Below are positions 34,174 to 42,588 of a DNA stretch of 64,000 nucleotides, in pieces; positions within the stretch are counted from its first letter, which is position 1; the number at the start of each line of letters is the position of its first letter. Source of the DNA: Brachybacterium epidermidis (lineage in GTDB: Bacteria > Actinomycetota > Actinomycetes > Actinomycetales > Dermabacteraceae). The position numbers were made by a program, and so were the translations under genes. The notes below the pieces were generated by a model. The model ran no database searches. It was not told the origin of the DNA and saw only the letters and a list, made by a program, of their open reading frames with translations. The stretch covers positions 1-64,000 of the forward strand of contig NZ_JADEYR010000014.1 in NCBI RefSeq assembly GCF_015209585.1. Direction: 5' to 3'.

Positions 34174-35238
34174 TCAGCGGTTCTCGTCGACCGGGGTTCC
34201 CTGGTGGTGGCGCAGCAGCCAGCGATCGCCCTCCCGCAGCCAGATCGAGCTGCGCTCCGCACTGCCCTGCGGGCCGGTGGTGCGGTAGCGCAGCAGCACC
34301 ACGCCGGGGGCGAGCTCATCGGCCACGAAGTCCGAGGACTCCACGCCCTGCAGGGGTGCGAGGGCGGCGAGGATGTCGTCGCGGTCGTACGTGCGGCCGC
34401 TCGCCCCGATCTCCGCGAAGGAGGGGTGCAGCAGCTCGGCGGCGCTGGGCGGGTCCGAGCGCACCATGTCGGTGAGCAGGGCCTGCTCGCGGGTGGTGAC
34501 CTGCTCGAAGGCGGTGGCGTCGGGATCCACAGCGGTGATGGAGGCGGGGCCCGGGCCCCCGGAGATGTCCTCGAAGAGGCTGAAGAGGTCATCGTCGTCG
34601 GCCGGAGCCACCGGGGTGGGGCGAGCCCTGCGCGCGGAACCGGCAGAGCCATCGCGACCGGAACGCTCAGGGGATGCGGAGGCCTCGGGAGCGACAGCTG
34701 GGCGTGCGGAACCGGCAGGGCTTTCCGGGGCCGCGGATCCCGCAGCGGTGGCCGACGGCGGTGCTCCGCGGTAGCCGGGCCCGATCTGCGGGTCCTGGTT
34801 CCTCGAGTAGGCGGTGGCGGCGGCGTTGGCGCGCTTGTCGGCGGCCTCGTTCATGGCGTGGCCGGAATGGCCCTTGACCCATTCGAACTCGACGCTGCGG
34901 CCGGCGAGCGCACGGTCGATCGCCTGCAGCAGCTCGACGTTCATCACTGGCTTGCCGTCCTTCTTGCGCCACCCCTTGCGCTTCCAGCCCGGCATCCACT
35001 TCGTGACTGAGTTGATGACGTACTGGCTGTCGCACAGGATGACCAGGTGCTGATCGGCGTCCTCCGCGGTGGACTCCAGCAGGTCCAGCACGGCCTTCAG
35101 CTCCCCCATGTTGTTGGTGCCATGGGGCCAGCCGCCCGCCCGCCACGTGTCCTCGTCGATGTACCAGGCCCAGCCGGCCGGGCCGGGGTTGCCGAGGGCG
35201 GAGCCGTCGGCCGCAGCGGTGATCGTCATGGTGGCCAT
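34174..35238 (-). CDS. rnhA: RNase HI fused to an NTF2-like domain
   Basis: 354 residues from ATG 35238 (ATG 35229 also possible; neither has a good ribosome binding site). Residues 5-140 are RNase HI with all catalytic residues at the usual places: Asp11 in AAADGS, Glu46 in NMGELKA, Asp70 in CDSQY, His124 in KGHSGH and Asp134 in ADKRAN. The basic handle WKRKGWRKKDGK is present. A Pro/Ala/Ser linker of about 90 residues follows, then about 115 residues with the cone-like NTF2/DUF4440 pattern (TREQALLTDMVRSDPPSAAE, LLRYRTTGPQ, WLLRHHQGTP). The first part cuts RNA in RNA-DNA hybrids; the second domain may bind a ligand or mediate dimerisation. Confidence 0.88.
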   Translation of the reverse strand: MATMTITAAADGSALGNPGPAGWAWYIDEDTWRAGGWPHGTNNMGELKAVLDLLESTAEDADQHLVILCDSQYVINSVTKWMPGWKRKGWRKKDGKPVMNVELLQAIDRALAGRSVEFEWVKGHSGHAMNEAADKRANAAATAYSRNQDPQIGPGYRGAPPSATAAGSAAPESPAGSARPAVAPEASASPERSGRDGSAGSARRARPTPVAPADDDDLFSLFEDISGGPGPASITAVDPDATAFEQVTTREQALLTDMVRSDPPSAAELLHPSFAEIGASGRTYDRDDILAALAPLQGVESSDFVADELAPGVVLLRYRTTGPQGSAERSSIWLREGDRWLLRHHQGTPVDENR

Positions 35239-35310
35239 GGTTCCACAGGCAGACAGCCTCGCTGCGACGCGCAGTCGCCCCGGGGCGCGGGCGCCCCGAC
35301 GGATCGATCT

Positions 35311-35373
35311 GGCATCGGATCCGGATCGATCGTGCGGCATCGGATCCGGATCGATCGTGCGGCATCGGATCCG
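35311..35373. repeat. 25-bp tandem repeat, 2.5 copies, in the divergent promoter region
   Basis: ggcatcggatccggatcgat plus cgtgc occurs at 35311-35335 and 35336-35360, then ggcatcggatccg at 35361-35373. The array lies between the RNase HI gene and the GNAT gene and ends 2 nt before the candidate -10 of the latter, so the -35 falls within it. Confidence 0.9.
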
Positions 35374-35375
35374 CG

Positions 35376-35381
35376 TACCAT
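35376..35381 (+). promoter_or_regulatory. leaderless-type -10 (TACCAT) of the GNAT gene
   Basis: TACCAT, then 6 nt, then GTG 35388. No Shine-Dalgarno. It directly follows the 25-bp repeat array. Confidence 0.5.
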
Positions 35382-35387
35382 CCTGGG

Positions 35388-36389
35388 GTGAGCACCTCTT
35401 CCCCCCTGACCTGGACCTCGCTGCGCCCGGAGGATGCCGGGGCGCTCGCCGCGCTGGCGAACCGGATCCACATCCATGACGGCGACGAGCAGGTGGCCGA
35501 CGAGCCCAGCATGCGTGAATGGCTCACGATGCCGGGGCTGGATCTGCAGGCCGACACCGTCGCCGTGCGTGATGGTGACGAGCTCGTGGCGTACGGCGCC
35601 GTGAGCGTCTCCATCAGCACCGACCGTGATGGGCGCGTGCGCACGGGGGTCAGCGGCGGGGTCGCCCCCGAGCATCGCCGGGGCGGCATCGGCACCCGGA
35701 TCCTGGAGCTCACAGAACGGCGGGGCGCCCAGCTCGCGACCGAGCGCCATCCCGGTCGCCCTGCGCACTTCCGCGCCTTCGGGGGCATCGATGCCCCGGC
35801 CGGCCAGGACCCGTACAGCCCAGGGGGCCGACGGGACGCCCGTGCCCTCCTGGAGCGGCGCGGGTACCGACGGGCCCGCTCGTGGTCCGAGATGGCCTTC
35901 GACCTCACCGGGACCCCGCTGCCCGAGGTCGAGGTCGACGGGGTCGAGATCATCGCACCGGGCCCGCAGCACCGGGAGCCGACGCGACTGGCGCATGTCG
36001 CGGCCTTCGCCGACCACTGGGGCTCCACCGCCCCGTCGTTCGAGCAGTGGGCGGTCTGGTGGAGTGCCCACACGGCGCGGACGGCGCAGTCCGCGGTGGC
36101 GGTGGATCCGGAAGGCACCGTGCTGGGGTACGCGGTGGCCTCGGAGCACAAGCCCTCGGTGCTGCACCTGGTCCTGGTGGGGACCCGGCCGGAGGCGCGC
36201 GGGCGGGGCATCGCCCGCGCGGTGATCGCCCGTTCCCTGCGGGCCGCTGCCGATGCCGGCTACCAGCGGGCCGAACTGGAGGTGGACTCCGAGTCGCTCA
36301 CCGGGGCGGGCCGGCTCTACGAGTCGCTCGGCTTCACGGTGCACCAGGTCTCGGCGACCTACGAGAAGCCGATCACCCCGCCCGAGTGA
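35388..36389 (+). CDS. tandem GNAT-family N-acetyltransferase
   Basis: 333 residues with two GNAT folds. The first holds an acetyl-CoA loop V-E-HRRGGIGTR (VAPEHRRGGIGTRI); the second has TRPEARGRGIARAV and a closing ESLGFTVHQ. The layout is that of mycothiol synthase MshD and the Eis-like two-domain acetyltransferases; the N-terminal loop also looks intact. Substrate unknown, small amines or a thiol-sugar are possible. GTG start. Its end overlaps, in opposite orientation, the truncated dehydrogenase. Confidence 0.85.
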   Translation: MSTSSPLTWTSLRPEDAGALAALANRIHIHDGDEQVADEPSMREWLTMPGLDLQADTVAVRDGDELVAYGAVSVSISTDRDGRVRTGVSGGVAPEHRRGGIGTRILELTERRGAQLATERHPGRPAHFRAFGGIDAPAGQDPYSPGGRRDARALLERRGYRRARSWSEMAFDLTGTPLPEVEVDGVEIIAPGPQHREPTRLAHVAAFADHWGSTAPSFEQWAVWWSAHTARTAQSAVAVDPEGTVLGYAVASEHKPSVLHLVLVGTRPEARGRGIARAVIARSLRAAADAGYQRAELEVDSESLTGAGRLYESLGFTVHQVSATYEKPITPPE

Positions 36390-36789
36390 ACCGCGCGCCT
36401 CTCACCAGGCGCGCCACCGTCATCCCGGCCGCGGTGGGCGGAGATCCCATCGCCACCATCGCGCTCGGCAGGTCTGCAATCCCGATCACCCGGCCCACGG
36501 TGCGGCTCAGGTCCAAGGTGCCGCGAGCGATCTCAGCGAGCATCTCGGCGTACTCGGTGGCGGCCAGCCCGTGGCTGCCCCGGATCTGCAGCTCCTGCGC
36601 GATCACCCGGCCCATGGGCAGCGACGGCTCGGCATCCTCCCCCAGCAGCAGTCCCACCTGCACATGGCGGCCCCGGGGACGCAGCGACTCGATCCCGGCC
36701 CGGGCGGTGGCCGCCGATCCCAGGGCGTCGAGCGCCACCTGCACGCCGCCGTCCGTGAGGTCACGGATCCGTTCGGCGACATCGTGCAC
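36373..36789 (-). pseudogene. C-terminal fragment of a zinc-type alcohol dehydrogenase
   Basis: About 138 residues matching the end of a medium-chain dehydrogenase: VAERIRDLTDGGVQVALDALGS is the last half of the Rossmann fold and GRHVQVGLLLGED and TVGRVIGIADLPSAM are C-terminal landmarks. The N-terminal catalytic (GroES-like, Zn-binding) domain and the GxGxxG loop are missing. Upstream sequence turns abruptly into the promoter of the VapBC module 37 nt away, so the front was lost in the rearrangement that brought VapBC, or the gene was cut by it. Not functional as an oxidoreductase. Confidence 0.75.
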
Positions 36790-36825
36790 GGCCGATCACC
36801 CGATGCGTGATGCGTGATGCCCTTC

Positions 36826-36831
36826 TATGCT
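36826..36831 (+). promoter_or_regulatory. leaderless-type -10 (TATGCT) of the vapBC module
   Basis: TATGCT, 7 nt, then ATG 36839. The repeated gatgcgtgatgcgtgatgc just upstream (36803-36821) is three copies of gatgcgt-like units and may be an antitoxin operator. Confidence 0.45.
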
Positions 36832-36838
36832 GGTGCTC

Positions 36839-37069
36839 ATGCGAACCACTCTCGACCTCGACGACCGCCTGCTGGCGGCGGCCCGTGCCCGCGCTCGACG
36901 CGACGGCACGTCTCTCGGTGCAGCGGTCTCCAAGCTCGGGCTCTCCGGGCTGGATGCGGAACGTCGTGAGGCTCCCGCCCCGGTGATGGCGGGCATTGTC
37001 ATGCTCCCTGTCGACCCCCAGCACACGATCACCACCGCCGATGTCGACGACGCCCTCGATGATGACTGA
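36839..37069 (+). CDS. VapB-type ribbon-helix-helix antitoxin
   Basis: 76 residues. The start MRTTLDLDDRLLAAARARARRDGTS is the classic N-terminal strand and helix of ribbon-helix-helix antitoxins (DUF2191 group); the C-terminal acidic tail DVDDALDDD should enter the toxin's active site. ATG 36839 is chosen over the earlier in-frame ATG, which overlaps the candidate -10. The stop overlaps the toxin start by 8-11 nt, as normal for such operons. Confidence 0.85.
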   Translation: MRTTLDLDDRLLAAARARARRDGTSLGAAVSKLGLSGLDAERREAPAPVMAGIVMLPVDPQHTITTADVDDALDDD

Positions 37070-37490
37070 GGCGCTCGATCTCCCGGACGTGAATGTCCTC
37101 GTCGCGCTGGTTCACCCTGGGCACACGCATCATGAGCAGGCAGTGGAGTGGCTCCGGGGGACCACGGGGTTCGCCACCACCCCGATCACCGAATCCGGAC
37201 TTCTGCGACTGGCGATGAACCCACGGATCACGGGCACCCAGCTCACCGGCTCCGTGGCACTCCGTTCATTGTCGAGCATCCGGAGACATCCCGATTGGCA
37301 GTTCCTCCGCGACGACTCGTCCCTGCTCGAACCGAATGTGGATCTCGTAGGACTCGTGGGGCACCGCCAGGTCACCGATGTGCACCTGGTCAATCTGGCG
37401 GCGCGCCACGGCGCCGTCGTGGTGACCTTCGACCGGGGGATCGGCGTCACTCTCTCGGCCCGCGACCAGCGGCACCTCCGAGTGCTCTGA
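37059..37490 (+). CDS. VapC-type PIN-domain toxin
   Basis: 143 residues. The PIN acidic set is complete: Asp10 in LPDVNVL, Glu45 in TESGLLRL, Asp107 in VTDVHLV and Asp125 in TFDRG. VapC toxins cut tRNA or rRNA at specific sites, with the paired VapB as inhibitor and repressor. TESGLLRL and the WLRG loop match the SAV/mycobacterial VapC type. Start ATG 37059 or 37062, both inside the antitoxin gene. Next to a truncated dehydrogenase, as acquired modules often are. Confidence 0.88.
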   Translation: MMTEALDLPDVNVLVALVHPGHTHHEQAVEWLRGTTGFATTPITESGLLRLAMNPRITGTQLTGSVALRSLSSIRRHPDWQFLRDDSSLLEPNVDLVGLVGHRQVTDVHLVNLAARHGAVVVTFDRGIGVTLSARDQRHLRVL

Positions 37491-37504
37491 GCCGCGCACG
37501 GGGT

Positions 37505-38254
37505 TCAGGCGCGGCGGTACACGGAGACGTGGCTGCGCGACTCGGCGGTGAACTCGGCGCGGTCGAACCCGGCGTACCGGTGCTCGAACTCGAACCCGGC
37601 CAGCTGCGCCATCAGGTCCAGTTCAGCAGGCCACACGTAGCGATGCGGGGTGCGGGCGAGCTGGGCCTCGCGACTGCCGTCCACCTGCGGATCGAAGCGG
37701 ACATGGTGGGAGACGACGAGCTGGGCGAGGGTGTCGTAGGTGTCGACCAGCAGGTACCCGGATTCGGAGACCTCCACGGTGCCGCCGTGGCCGGGGGCCA
37801 GCGAACGCAGCTGGGGCACCCACAGCTCGACCACGAAACGCCCGCCAGGGGCGAGGTGCCGGGCGGCGTTGCGGAAGCACTCCACCTGCTGCTCCTGGGT
37901 GAGCAGGTTGGAGATGGTATTGAACACCAGGTAGGCGAGAGTGAATCCCTCCCCCGCCGTCGCGGTGGTCATGTCACCCTGGACGACGGGGATGGTGGCG
38001 GCGTCGACCTTCTCCCGCAGCCGGTCGATCATGGCCTCGGACAGCTCGATGCCTGCCACCTCGACGCCTGCCTCCCGCAGCGGGATCGCGACCCGCCCGG
38101 TGCCGATCGCGAGCTCGAGGGCGCGCCCGCCAGCGGCGAGCTCGGACAGCAGTGCCACCGTCGGCTCCAGCACCTCGGCGGCGAACATGCCCTCACCGGG
38201 AGTGTCGTAGGTCGCGGCGGCATGTTCGTCCCAGAGGCGCGATTGATCGATCAT
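37505..38254 (-). CDS. class I SAM-dependent methyltransferase
   Basis: 249 residues. Motif I is ALELAIGTGRVAIPL, followed by GIELSEAMID (motif II Glu), VVQGDMTT and YLVFNTISNLL; the rest is the usual Rossmann methyltransferase. It closely resembles the small-molecule methyltransferases of actinobacteria annotated only by fold. Start ATG 38254 follows GGAGG. Convergent with vapC across 14 nt; substrate unknown. Confidence 0.88.
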   Translation of the reverse strand: MIDQSRLWDEHAAATYDTPGEGMFAAEVLEPTVALLSELAAGGRALELAIGTGRVAIPLREAGVEVAGIELSEAMIDRLREKVDAATIPVVQGDMTTATAGEGFTLAYLVFNTISNLLTQEQQVECFRNAARHLAPGGRFVVELWVPQLRSLAPGHGGTVEVSESGYLLVDTYDTLAQLVVSHHVRFDPQVDGSREAQLARTPHRYVWPAELDLMAQLAGFEFEHRYAGFDRAEFTAESRSHVSVYRRA

Positions 38255-38397
38255 GCCTCCATCCTGGCCTCGGCGGCTCGATCGGTCACGGGTTTTTGCG
38301 GGCAGCCGACGTGCGCGACCGGGACCGCACGGCGGCGGGAACGGGGCCGGCCCCGTCGGAGACCGGCTCCCCACGCCGGGCCCGGGCTCGCGCTCGG

Positions 38398-40392
38398 TCA
38401 GTCCTCCTCGTAGGCGGCGCGGTTCTCCTGGACCGCCCGCAGGCGGGCCAGGTCCAGCTTGCGGCCGCGTTCGAAGTCCACGATGCCGTTCTTCTCCTGG
38501 AACACGTCGGTCATCTGCGTGTAGCAGTAGCCGAACATCAGCGGATCCTCGAGCAGCACCCGGGTGAGGCCCTCGAAGCGCTCATACAGCTCCTCCTCCG
38601 AGCGCACCCGCTCCCCGTAGCCCCAGGACACGGCCTGATCGTTGCCGGTGCGGTCACCGGCGGCGGCCTCGGCGGCACGCCGGGCCTCCTCCTCGTTCCA
38701 CCAGATGCCTCCGTCCTCGGAGACGAAGTAGGGCTGGCCGGCGTAGGCCAGGGAGAAGGCTCCATCGGCGAACGGCATGTCGTCGGGGGCCAGCTCGCGC
38801 CGGTTGACGAAGGGGGTGCCGTCGGCCAGACCCGCCTGCTCGGCACGGAACGCCTCGACGTCCTGCTCGTAGGAGTGGGAGTCGTAGACGTCGGCCCCAC
38901 GCACCCGGTGCGAGTAGCCGGAGGCGTCCAGCACCGGACGGGAGGGATCGGCCAGCTTGGTGGCGTCGTACATCGCCTGGGTGACGTCATCGAGCTGGGT
39001 GAGGCGATCGTGCAGCACCTGGTGGGTCTCGTTCAGGGGGCACCAGCCGATGATCGAGGGGTGGTTGATGTCGCGGGCCACGGCCTGCACCCATTCAGCG
39101 ACGAAGGAGGCGGTGGGCTGCTGGTTGTCACCCATCGGGCCCTTGCCCGAGGCGCCCCAGTCGCCGAACTCGCCCCAGGTGAGGTAGCCGTGCAGGTCCG
39201 CCCAGAACAGCATCCGCTGCTCGAACACCTTCTGGTGCAGGCGGGCGCCGTTGAACCCTGCCTCGTAGGCCAGGCGGATGTCGGTGGTCATCGCCTCGTC
39301 GGAGGGGGAGGTCATGAAGGTGTGCTCCCAGTACCCCTGGTCCAGTACCAGGCGCTGGAACACCTTCTGGCCGTTGATGCGGAACTCGTGACCGTTCAAT
39401 GAGGTGGAGCGCAGGCCAGCGTAGGACCGCGCCTCGTCCAGCACGGCGCCCTCGGCATCCCGCAGGCGCACCGCCAGGGCGTACAGCTCGGGCTCCCCCG
39501 GGCCCCACACCCGCACGTGCTCGGCGGGGATCACCAGCTCCAGATGCGGAGCAAGGTCGAGGTCGGCACGCACCTCGGCGCGGGCCACCTCCTGGCCACC
39601 AGGGGCGCTCGCGACCACCTCGAGGCGGGTGCCGGGTGTGGAGCGGGACAGCGACGCGTCGATGGAGAAGGAACCGGAGGCGAGCGAGGGGATGATGCGC
39701 AGGGAGCGGATCTCGTCGGCCGGCACGCCCTCGAGCCACACCGTCTGCCAGATGCCGGTGGTGCGGTGGTAGCTGGCGTGGGTGGCGTGGAACCAGGTGG
39801 ACTGCTTGCCGCGGGCCTGGGCCACGTCGTGCGGGTCGCGGGCCCGCACCACGATGGTCAGCTCGGAGCCTGCGCCCACACCCTCCAGGGTGGAGAGGTC
39901 GGCGCTGAAGGGGGTGAAGCCGCCGCGGTGGCGGGCCACCTCGGTGCCGTTGACCCACACGGTGGCCTCGTGGTCCACAGCCTCGAAGCGCAGGATCGGG
40001 CGCAGGCCCTCCCAGTCGGCCGGAACGGTGACGGTGCGGCGATACCACACGGCCTCCAGGAAGTCCCTGTTCCCGATGCCGGAGGCCGTGGTCTCCGGAG
40101 CGAAGGGCACCAGGATCCGGGAGTCCAGCTCGCGGTCCAGCAGGCCCCGCTCACGGCCGGAGTCGCCCTGGTCGATCTCGAACTGCCAGCTGCCGTTGAG
40201 GCTCAGCCAGGTGGGGCGGTGGAACTGGGGGCGTGGATGCTCGGGTCGGGGCAGTTCGCCGGCCGCGTCGCCGGGACGGGCGGCCGACGGCGGCCCGTCG
40301 AGGGGCCCGGCCAGCTCCTCGGCGCGGGCGAACAGCGCGGAGAGCTTCGCGGGCAGGGCGGCCGGATCGGGTGCGGTGTCGGTGGCGCGCAC
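38398..40392 (-). CDS. glycoside hydrolase family 2 enzyme (beta-galactosidase/glucuronidase type)
   Basis: 664 residues. Order: sugar-binding jelly roll (WQFEIDQGD, VWYRRTVTVPADW, VWVNGTEVARHRGGFTPF), immunoglobulin-like domain, and the TIM barrel from about 330. Acid/base Glu is in CPLNETHQ; the nucleophile Glu in YFVSEDGGI. The barrel also carries NGARLHQKVFEQRMLFWADLHG. No signal peptide, so cytoplasmic. GH2 covers beta-galactosidase, mannosidase and glucuronidase; I cannot choose. GTG 40392 follows GAGGAG. Upstream lie two small palindromes that may hold a local regulator. Confidence 0.88.
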   Translation of the reverse strand: MRATDTAPDPAALPAKLSALFARAEELAGPLDGPPSAARPGDAAGELPRPEHPRPQFHRPTWLSLNGSWQFEIDQGDSGRERGLLDRELDSRILVPFAPETTASGIGNRDFLEAVWYRRTVTVPADWEGLRPILRFEAVDHEATVWVNGTEVARHRGGFTPFSADLSTLEGVGAGSELTIVVRARDPHDVAQARGKQSTWFHATHASYHRTTGIWQTVWLEGVPADEIRSLRIIPSLASGSFSIDASLSRSTPGTRLEVVASAPGGQEVARAEVRADLDLAPHLELVIPAEHVRVWGPGEPELYALAVRLRDAEGAVLDEARSYAGLRSTSLNGHEFRINGQKVFQRLVLDQGYWEHTFMTSPSDEAMTTDIRLAYEAGFNGARLHQKVFEQRMLFWADLHGYLTWGEFGDWGASGKGPMGDNQQPTASFVAEWVQAVARDINHPSIIGWCPLNETHQVLHDRLTQLDDVTQAMYDATKLADPSRPVLDASGYSHRVRGADVYDSHSYEQDVEAFRAEQAGLADGTPFVNRRELAPDDMPFADGAFSLAYAGQPYFVSEDGGIWWNEEEARRAAEAAAGDRTGNDQAVSWGYGERVRSEEELYERFEGLTRVLLEDPLMFGYCYTQMTDVFQEKNGIVDFERGRKLDLARLRAVQENRAAYEED

Positions 40393-40848
40393 GGGGGACT
40401 CCTCGGGGTCGGCGCTGATCGGGGATGTGTCCAGTCAAGCGCAGTTGATGCCCGACCTCGAGACCATCTGCCATGTTCTGTGCCAGTGATCAGGAATTCC
40501 TGGTTGGGAATCCCACCGTTCGCCCCAGCCCCAAGCAGGGCGGTGGCCAATGCGGGCCTGGGAGGCGGGCAGTGATCGCGTTCGCGCGCTGAGCACGCGT
40601 CTGGGTCACATTCCAGGGCCCGGATCACGCTCGTACGGCCTCGAGGGCGTACGGTGGGCGGTGACGGTCGCCGTCGAATCTCGCCGCGACGACCTGCCGC
40701 GGAGACCCATCCCGATCCCCGTGATCGGTGACGTGCCCGAAGGACGGGCCCTGTCTCCGCCGGCCGCGCAGCATTCCGCACACCGGGACCTCCGGTGACT
40801 GCGACGCACGCGCCCCGGCGAACCCACTCTTGATGAACGGATCCCTCT
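40393..40848. other. 456-nt intergenic region between divergent genes
   Basis: No protein gene I trust. Seen: caggaattcctg (40491-40502), a perfect 12-bp palindrome, followed by tgggaatccca (40506-40516), an odd-centred inverted repeat; and a 22-nt near-palindrome at 40632-40653 (cgtacggcctcgagggcgtacg, shown in part by its arms CGTACG). The first pair is 100-120 nt from the GH2 start and could be an operator. The rest is probably the long leader of the DEAD-box helicase gene. Confidence 0.6.
40491..40516. promoter_or_regulatory. two adjacent inverted repeats upstream of the GH2 gene
   Basis: caggaattcctg is a perfect palindrome; 3 nt later tgggaatccca is another around a central a. Possible operator of a sugar-responsive repressor for the GH2 gene. 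No regulator gene is adjacent. Confidence 0.45.
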
Positions 40849-42504
40849 GTGCTTTCCTCTGATTTCGCGCGCCTCGGCGTGCCCTCCGTGCTGAGCGACG
40901 CGCTCGCGCCCCTCGGCATCACCTCCCCCACCCCCATCCAGGCAGCCACCCTGCCTGACTCCCTCGCCGGCCGGGACGTGCTGGGCCGCGGCCGCACCGG
41001 CTCCGGCAAGACCTACGCCTTCCTGCTGCCCCTGGTGGCGCGCCTGCAGGAGAGCGCCCGCAAGCGCAGCCCGCGCAAGCCGCGCTCCCTGGTGCTGGCC
41101 CCCACCCGCGAGCTGGCCGCCCAGATCGCCGAGTCCCTCGCCCCGCTGGCGAAGGCCACCGGGCTGCGCACCGCCACCGTGTTCGGCGGTGTCGGCCAGA
41201 AGCCCCAGGTGGACGCGCTCGAGCGCGGGCTCGACGTGCTGATCGCGTGCCCCGGCCGCCTGCTGGACCTGATGGGCCAGGGCCACGCCGACCTCTCCGC
41301 CATCGAGATCACGGTGCTGGACGAGGCCGACCACATGGCCGACATGGGCTTCCTGCCGATGGTGCGCCGCATCATGGACAAGACCCCCTCCAAGGGCCAG
41401 CGCATGCTGTTCTCCGCCACCCTGGACGCCGGAGTGGGCACGTTGGTCAAGCAGTACCTGCACTCCCCCGTCACCCATGAGGCCGATCCGGCCACCGCCA
41501 CGGTCACGAAGATGGAGCACCACGTGCTCGAGGTGAGCGCGGACGACCGCTTCGATGTGCTGCTGGACCTGGCCTCCGCACCCGGCCGCACCATCCTGTT
41601 CACACGCACCAAGTACGGGGCGAAGAAGCTGACCAAGAAGCTGGTGCAGAGCGGCGTGGACGCCGTGGAGCTGCACGGCAACCTCTCCCAGGGCGCACGC
41701 ACCCGCAACCTGGAGGCCTTCGGGTCCGGCGGGGCCACCACCCTGGTCTCCACCGACATCGCCGCCCGCGGGATCCACGTGGACGAGGTGTCCCTGGTGG
41801 TGCACGCCGATCCGCCCGTGGAGCACAAGGCATACCTGCACCGCTCGGGCCGCACCGCCCGCGCGGGCGAGGCGGGCACCGTGATCACGGTGCAGACGCC
41901 GGACCAGCGCGGTGATGTGAGCTCCCTGATGCGGGCCGCGAAGATCCGCCCCCAGGTGCACTCCGCAGTGCGCGCCGGCGCCGAGGTGCTACAGCGCCTC
42001 GCGCCCGGGGAGCGCGTACTGGGCGAGGTGCCCGATCGCACTCCGGTGCAGGAGCCCGGCGAGCGTGGCGGCGCGGTTCGTGGCACCGGTGGCGGTCGAC
42101 GCTCCGGCGCAGGCCGCGGCAACGGTGGCCGTGGAGTCAACGGCGGCAATGCCGGTGGCGGTCAGGGTCGGCGTCGCTCCGGCGGCGGTTCGGCTCGTCC
42201 CGACGCAGAGGCCGGCGGGTCCGGATCCGGGCGCTCCGGCGGCGGTTCGGCTCGTCCCGACGCAGAGGCCGGCGGGTCCGGATCCGGGCGCTCCGGCGGC
42301 GGTCGCCCCGGTGACCGTGCGGGTCGTTCCGGCGCCGGCCGCTCCGGCGGTGCCGGGCGCTCCGGTGATGGCCGCTCGGGCTCGGGGCGCTCCGGTGATG
42401 GCCGCTCGGGCTCGGGGCGCTCCGGCGGTACCGCGTACTCGACATCCTCCCCGGGCGCCGGCGGTGGCCTGGCCGCGTTCTCCTCCGGTCGACGCTCGCG
42501 CTGA
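40849..42504 (+). CDS. DEAD-box RNA helicase with repetitive Gly/Arg/Ser tail
   Basis: 551 residues. Core 1-400 has Q motif (TSPTPIQAATLP), motif I GRTGSGKT, Ia APTRELA, II DEAD, III SAT, V TDIAARGIH and VI HRSGRTARAG. The C-terminal 150 residues are low-complexity Gly, Arg and Ser, the RGG-like tails that bind RNA and promote condensates, built from perfect DNA repeats (57 bp twice and 30 bp twice). Role: ribosome assembly or mRNA remodelling, often cold-linked. Start is GTG 40849; there is a long leader with only a weak ribosome binding site. Confidence 0.92.
   Translation: MLSSDFARLGVPSVLSDALAPLGITSPTPIQAATLPDSLAGRDVLGRGRTGSGKTYAFLLPLVARLQESARKRSPRKPRSLVLAPTRELAAQIAESLAPLAKATGLRTATVFGGVGQKPQVDALERGLDVLIACPGRLLDLMGQGHADLSAIEITVLDEADHMADMGFLPMVRRIMDKTPSKGQRMLFSATLDAGVGTLVKQYLHSPVTHEADPATATVTKMEHHVLEVSADDRFDVLLDLASAPGRTILFTRTKYGAKKLTKKLVQSGVDAVELHGNLSQGARTRNLEAFGSGGATTLVSTDIAARGIHVDEVSLVVHADPPVEHKAYLHRSGRTARAGEAGTVITVQTPDQRGDVSSLMRAAKIRPQVHSAVRAGAEVLQRLAPGERVLGEVPDRTPVQEPGERGGAVRGTGGGRRSGAGRGNGGRGVNGGNAGGGQGRRRSGGGSARPDAEAGGSGSGRSGGGSARPDAEAGGSGSGRSGGGRPGDRAGRSGAGRSGGAGRSGDGRSGSGRSGDGRSGSGRSGGTAYSTSSPGAGGGLAAFSSGRRSR
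42175..42288 (+). repeat. two perfect 57-bp tandem repeats in the helicase tail
   Basis: Copies at 42175-42231 and 42232-42288 are identical and encode 19-residue units RSGGGSARPDAEAGGSGSG. The identity at DNA level shows a recent duplication or gene conversion. Confidence 0.92.
42358..42417 (+). repeat. two perfect 30-bp tandem repeats in the helicase tail
   Basis: Copies at 42358-42387 and 42388-42417 are identical, encoding RSGDGRSGSG twice. In frame, so the tail length can vary without loss of the gene. Confidence 0.92.
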
Positions 42505-42588
42505 TCCGATCATGAGCGAGGACGGGGCGCATCCTGCTCCGACCCGGTAGCGTTCCACCGCGCGCACAGTTCACGAGCGGAGAGACCC

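Noticed and set aside
35311-35373. CRISPR-like array
   Set aside because: Units are directly adjacent with no spacers, and there are no cas genes nearby.
40550-40798. 82-residue open frame upstream of the DEAD-box gene
   Set aside because: No ribosome binding site, no motif and poor codon use; more likely the transcript leader.
42175-42417. CRISPR or mobile-element repeats
   Set aside because: In-frame tandem repeats inside a helicase gene, without spacers or terminal inverted repeats.
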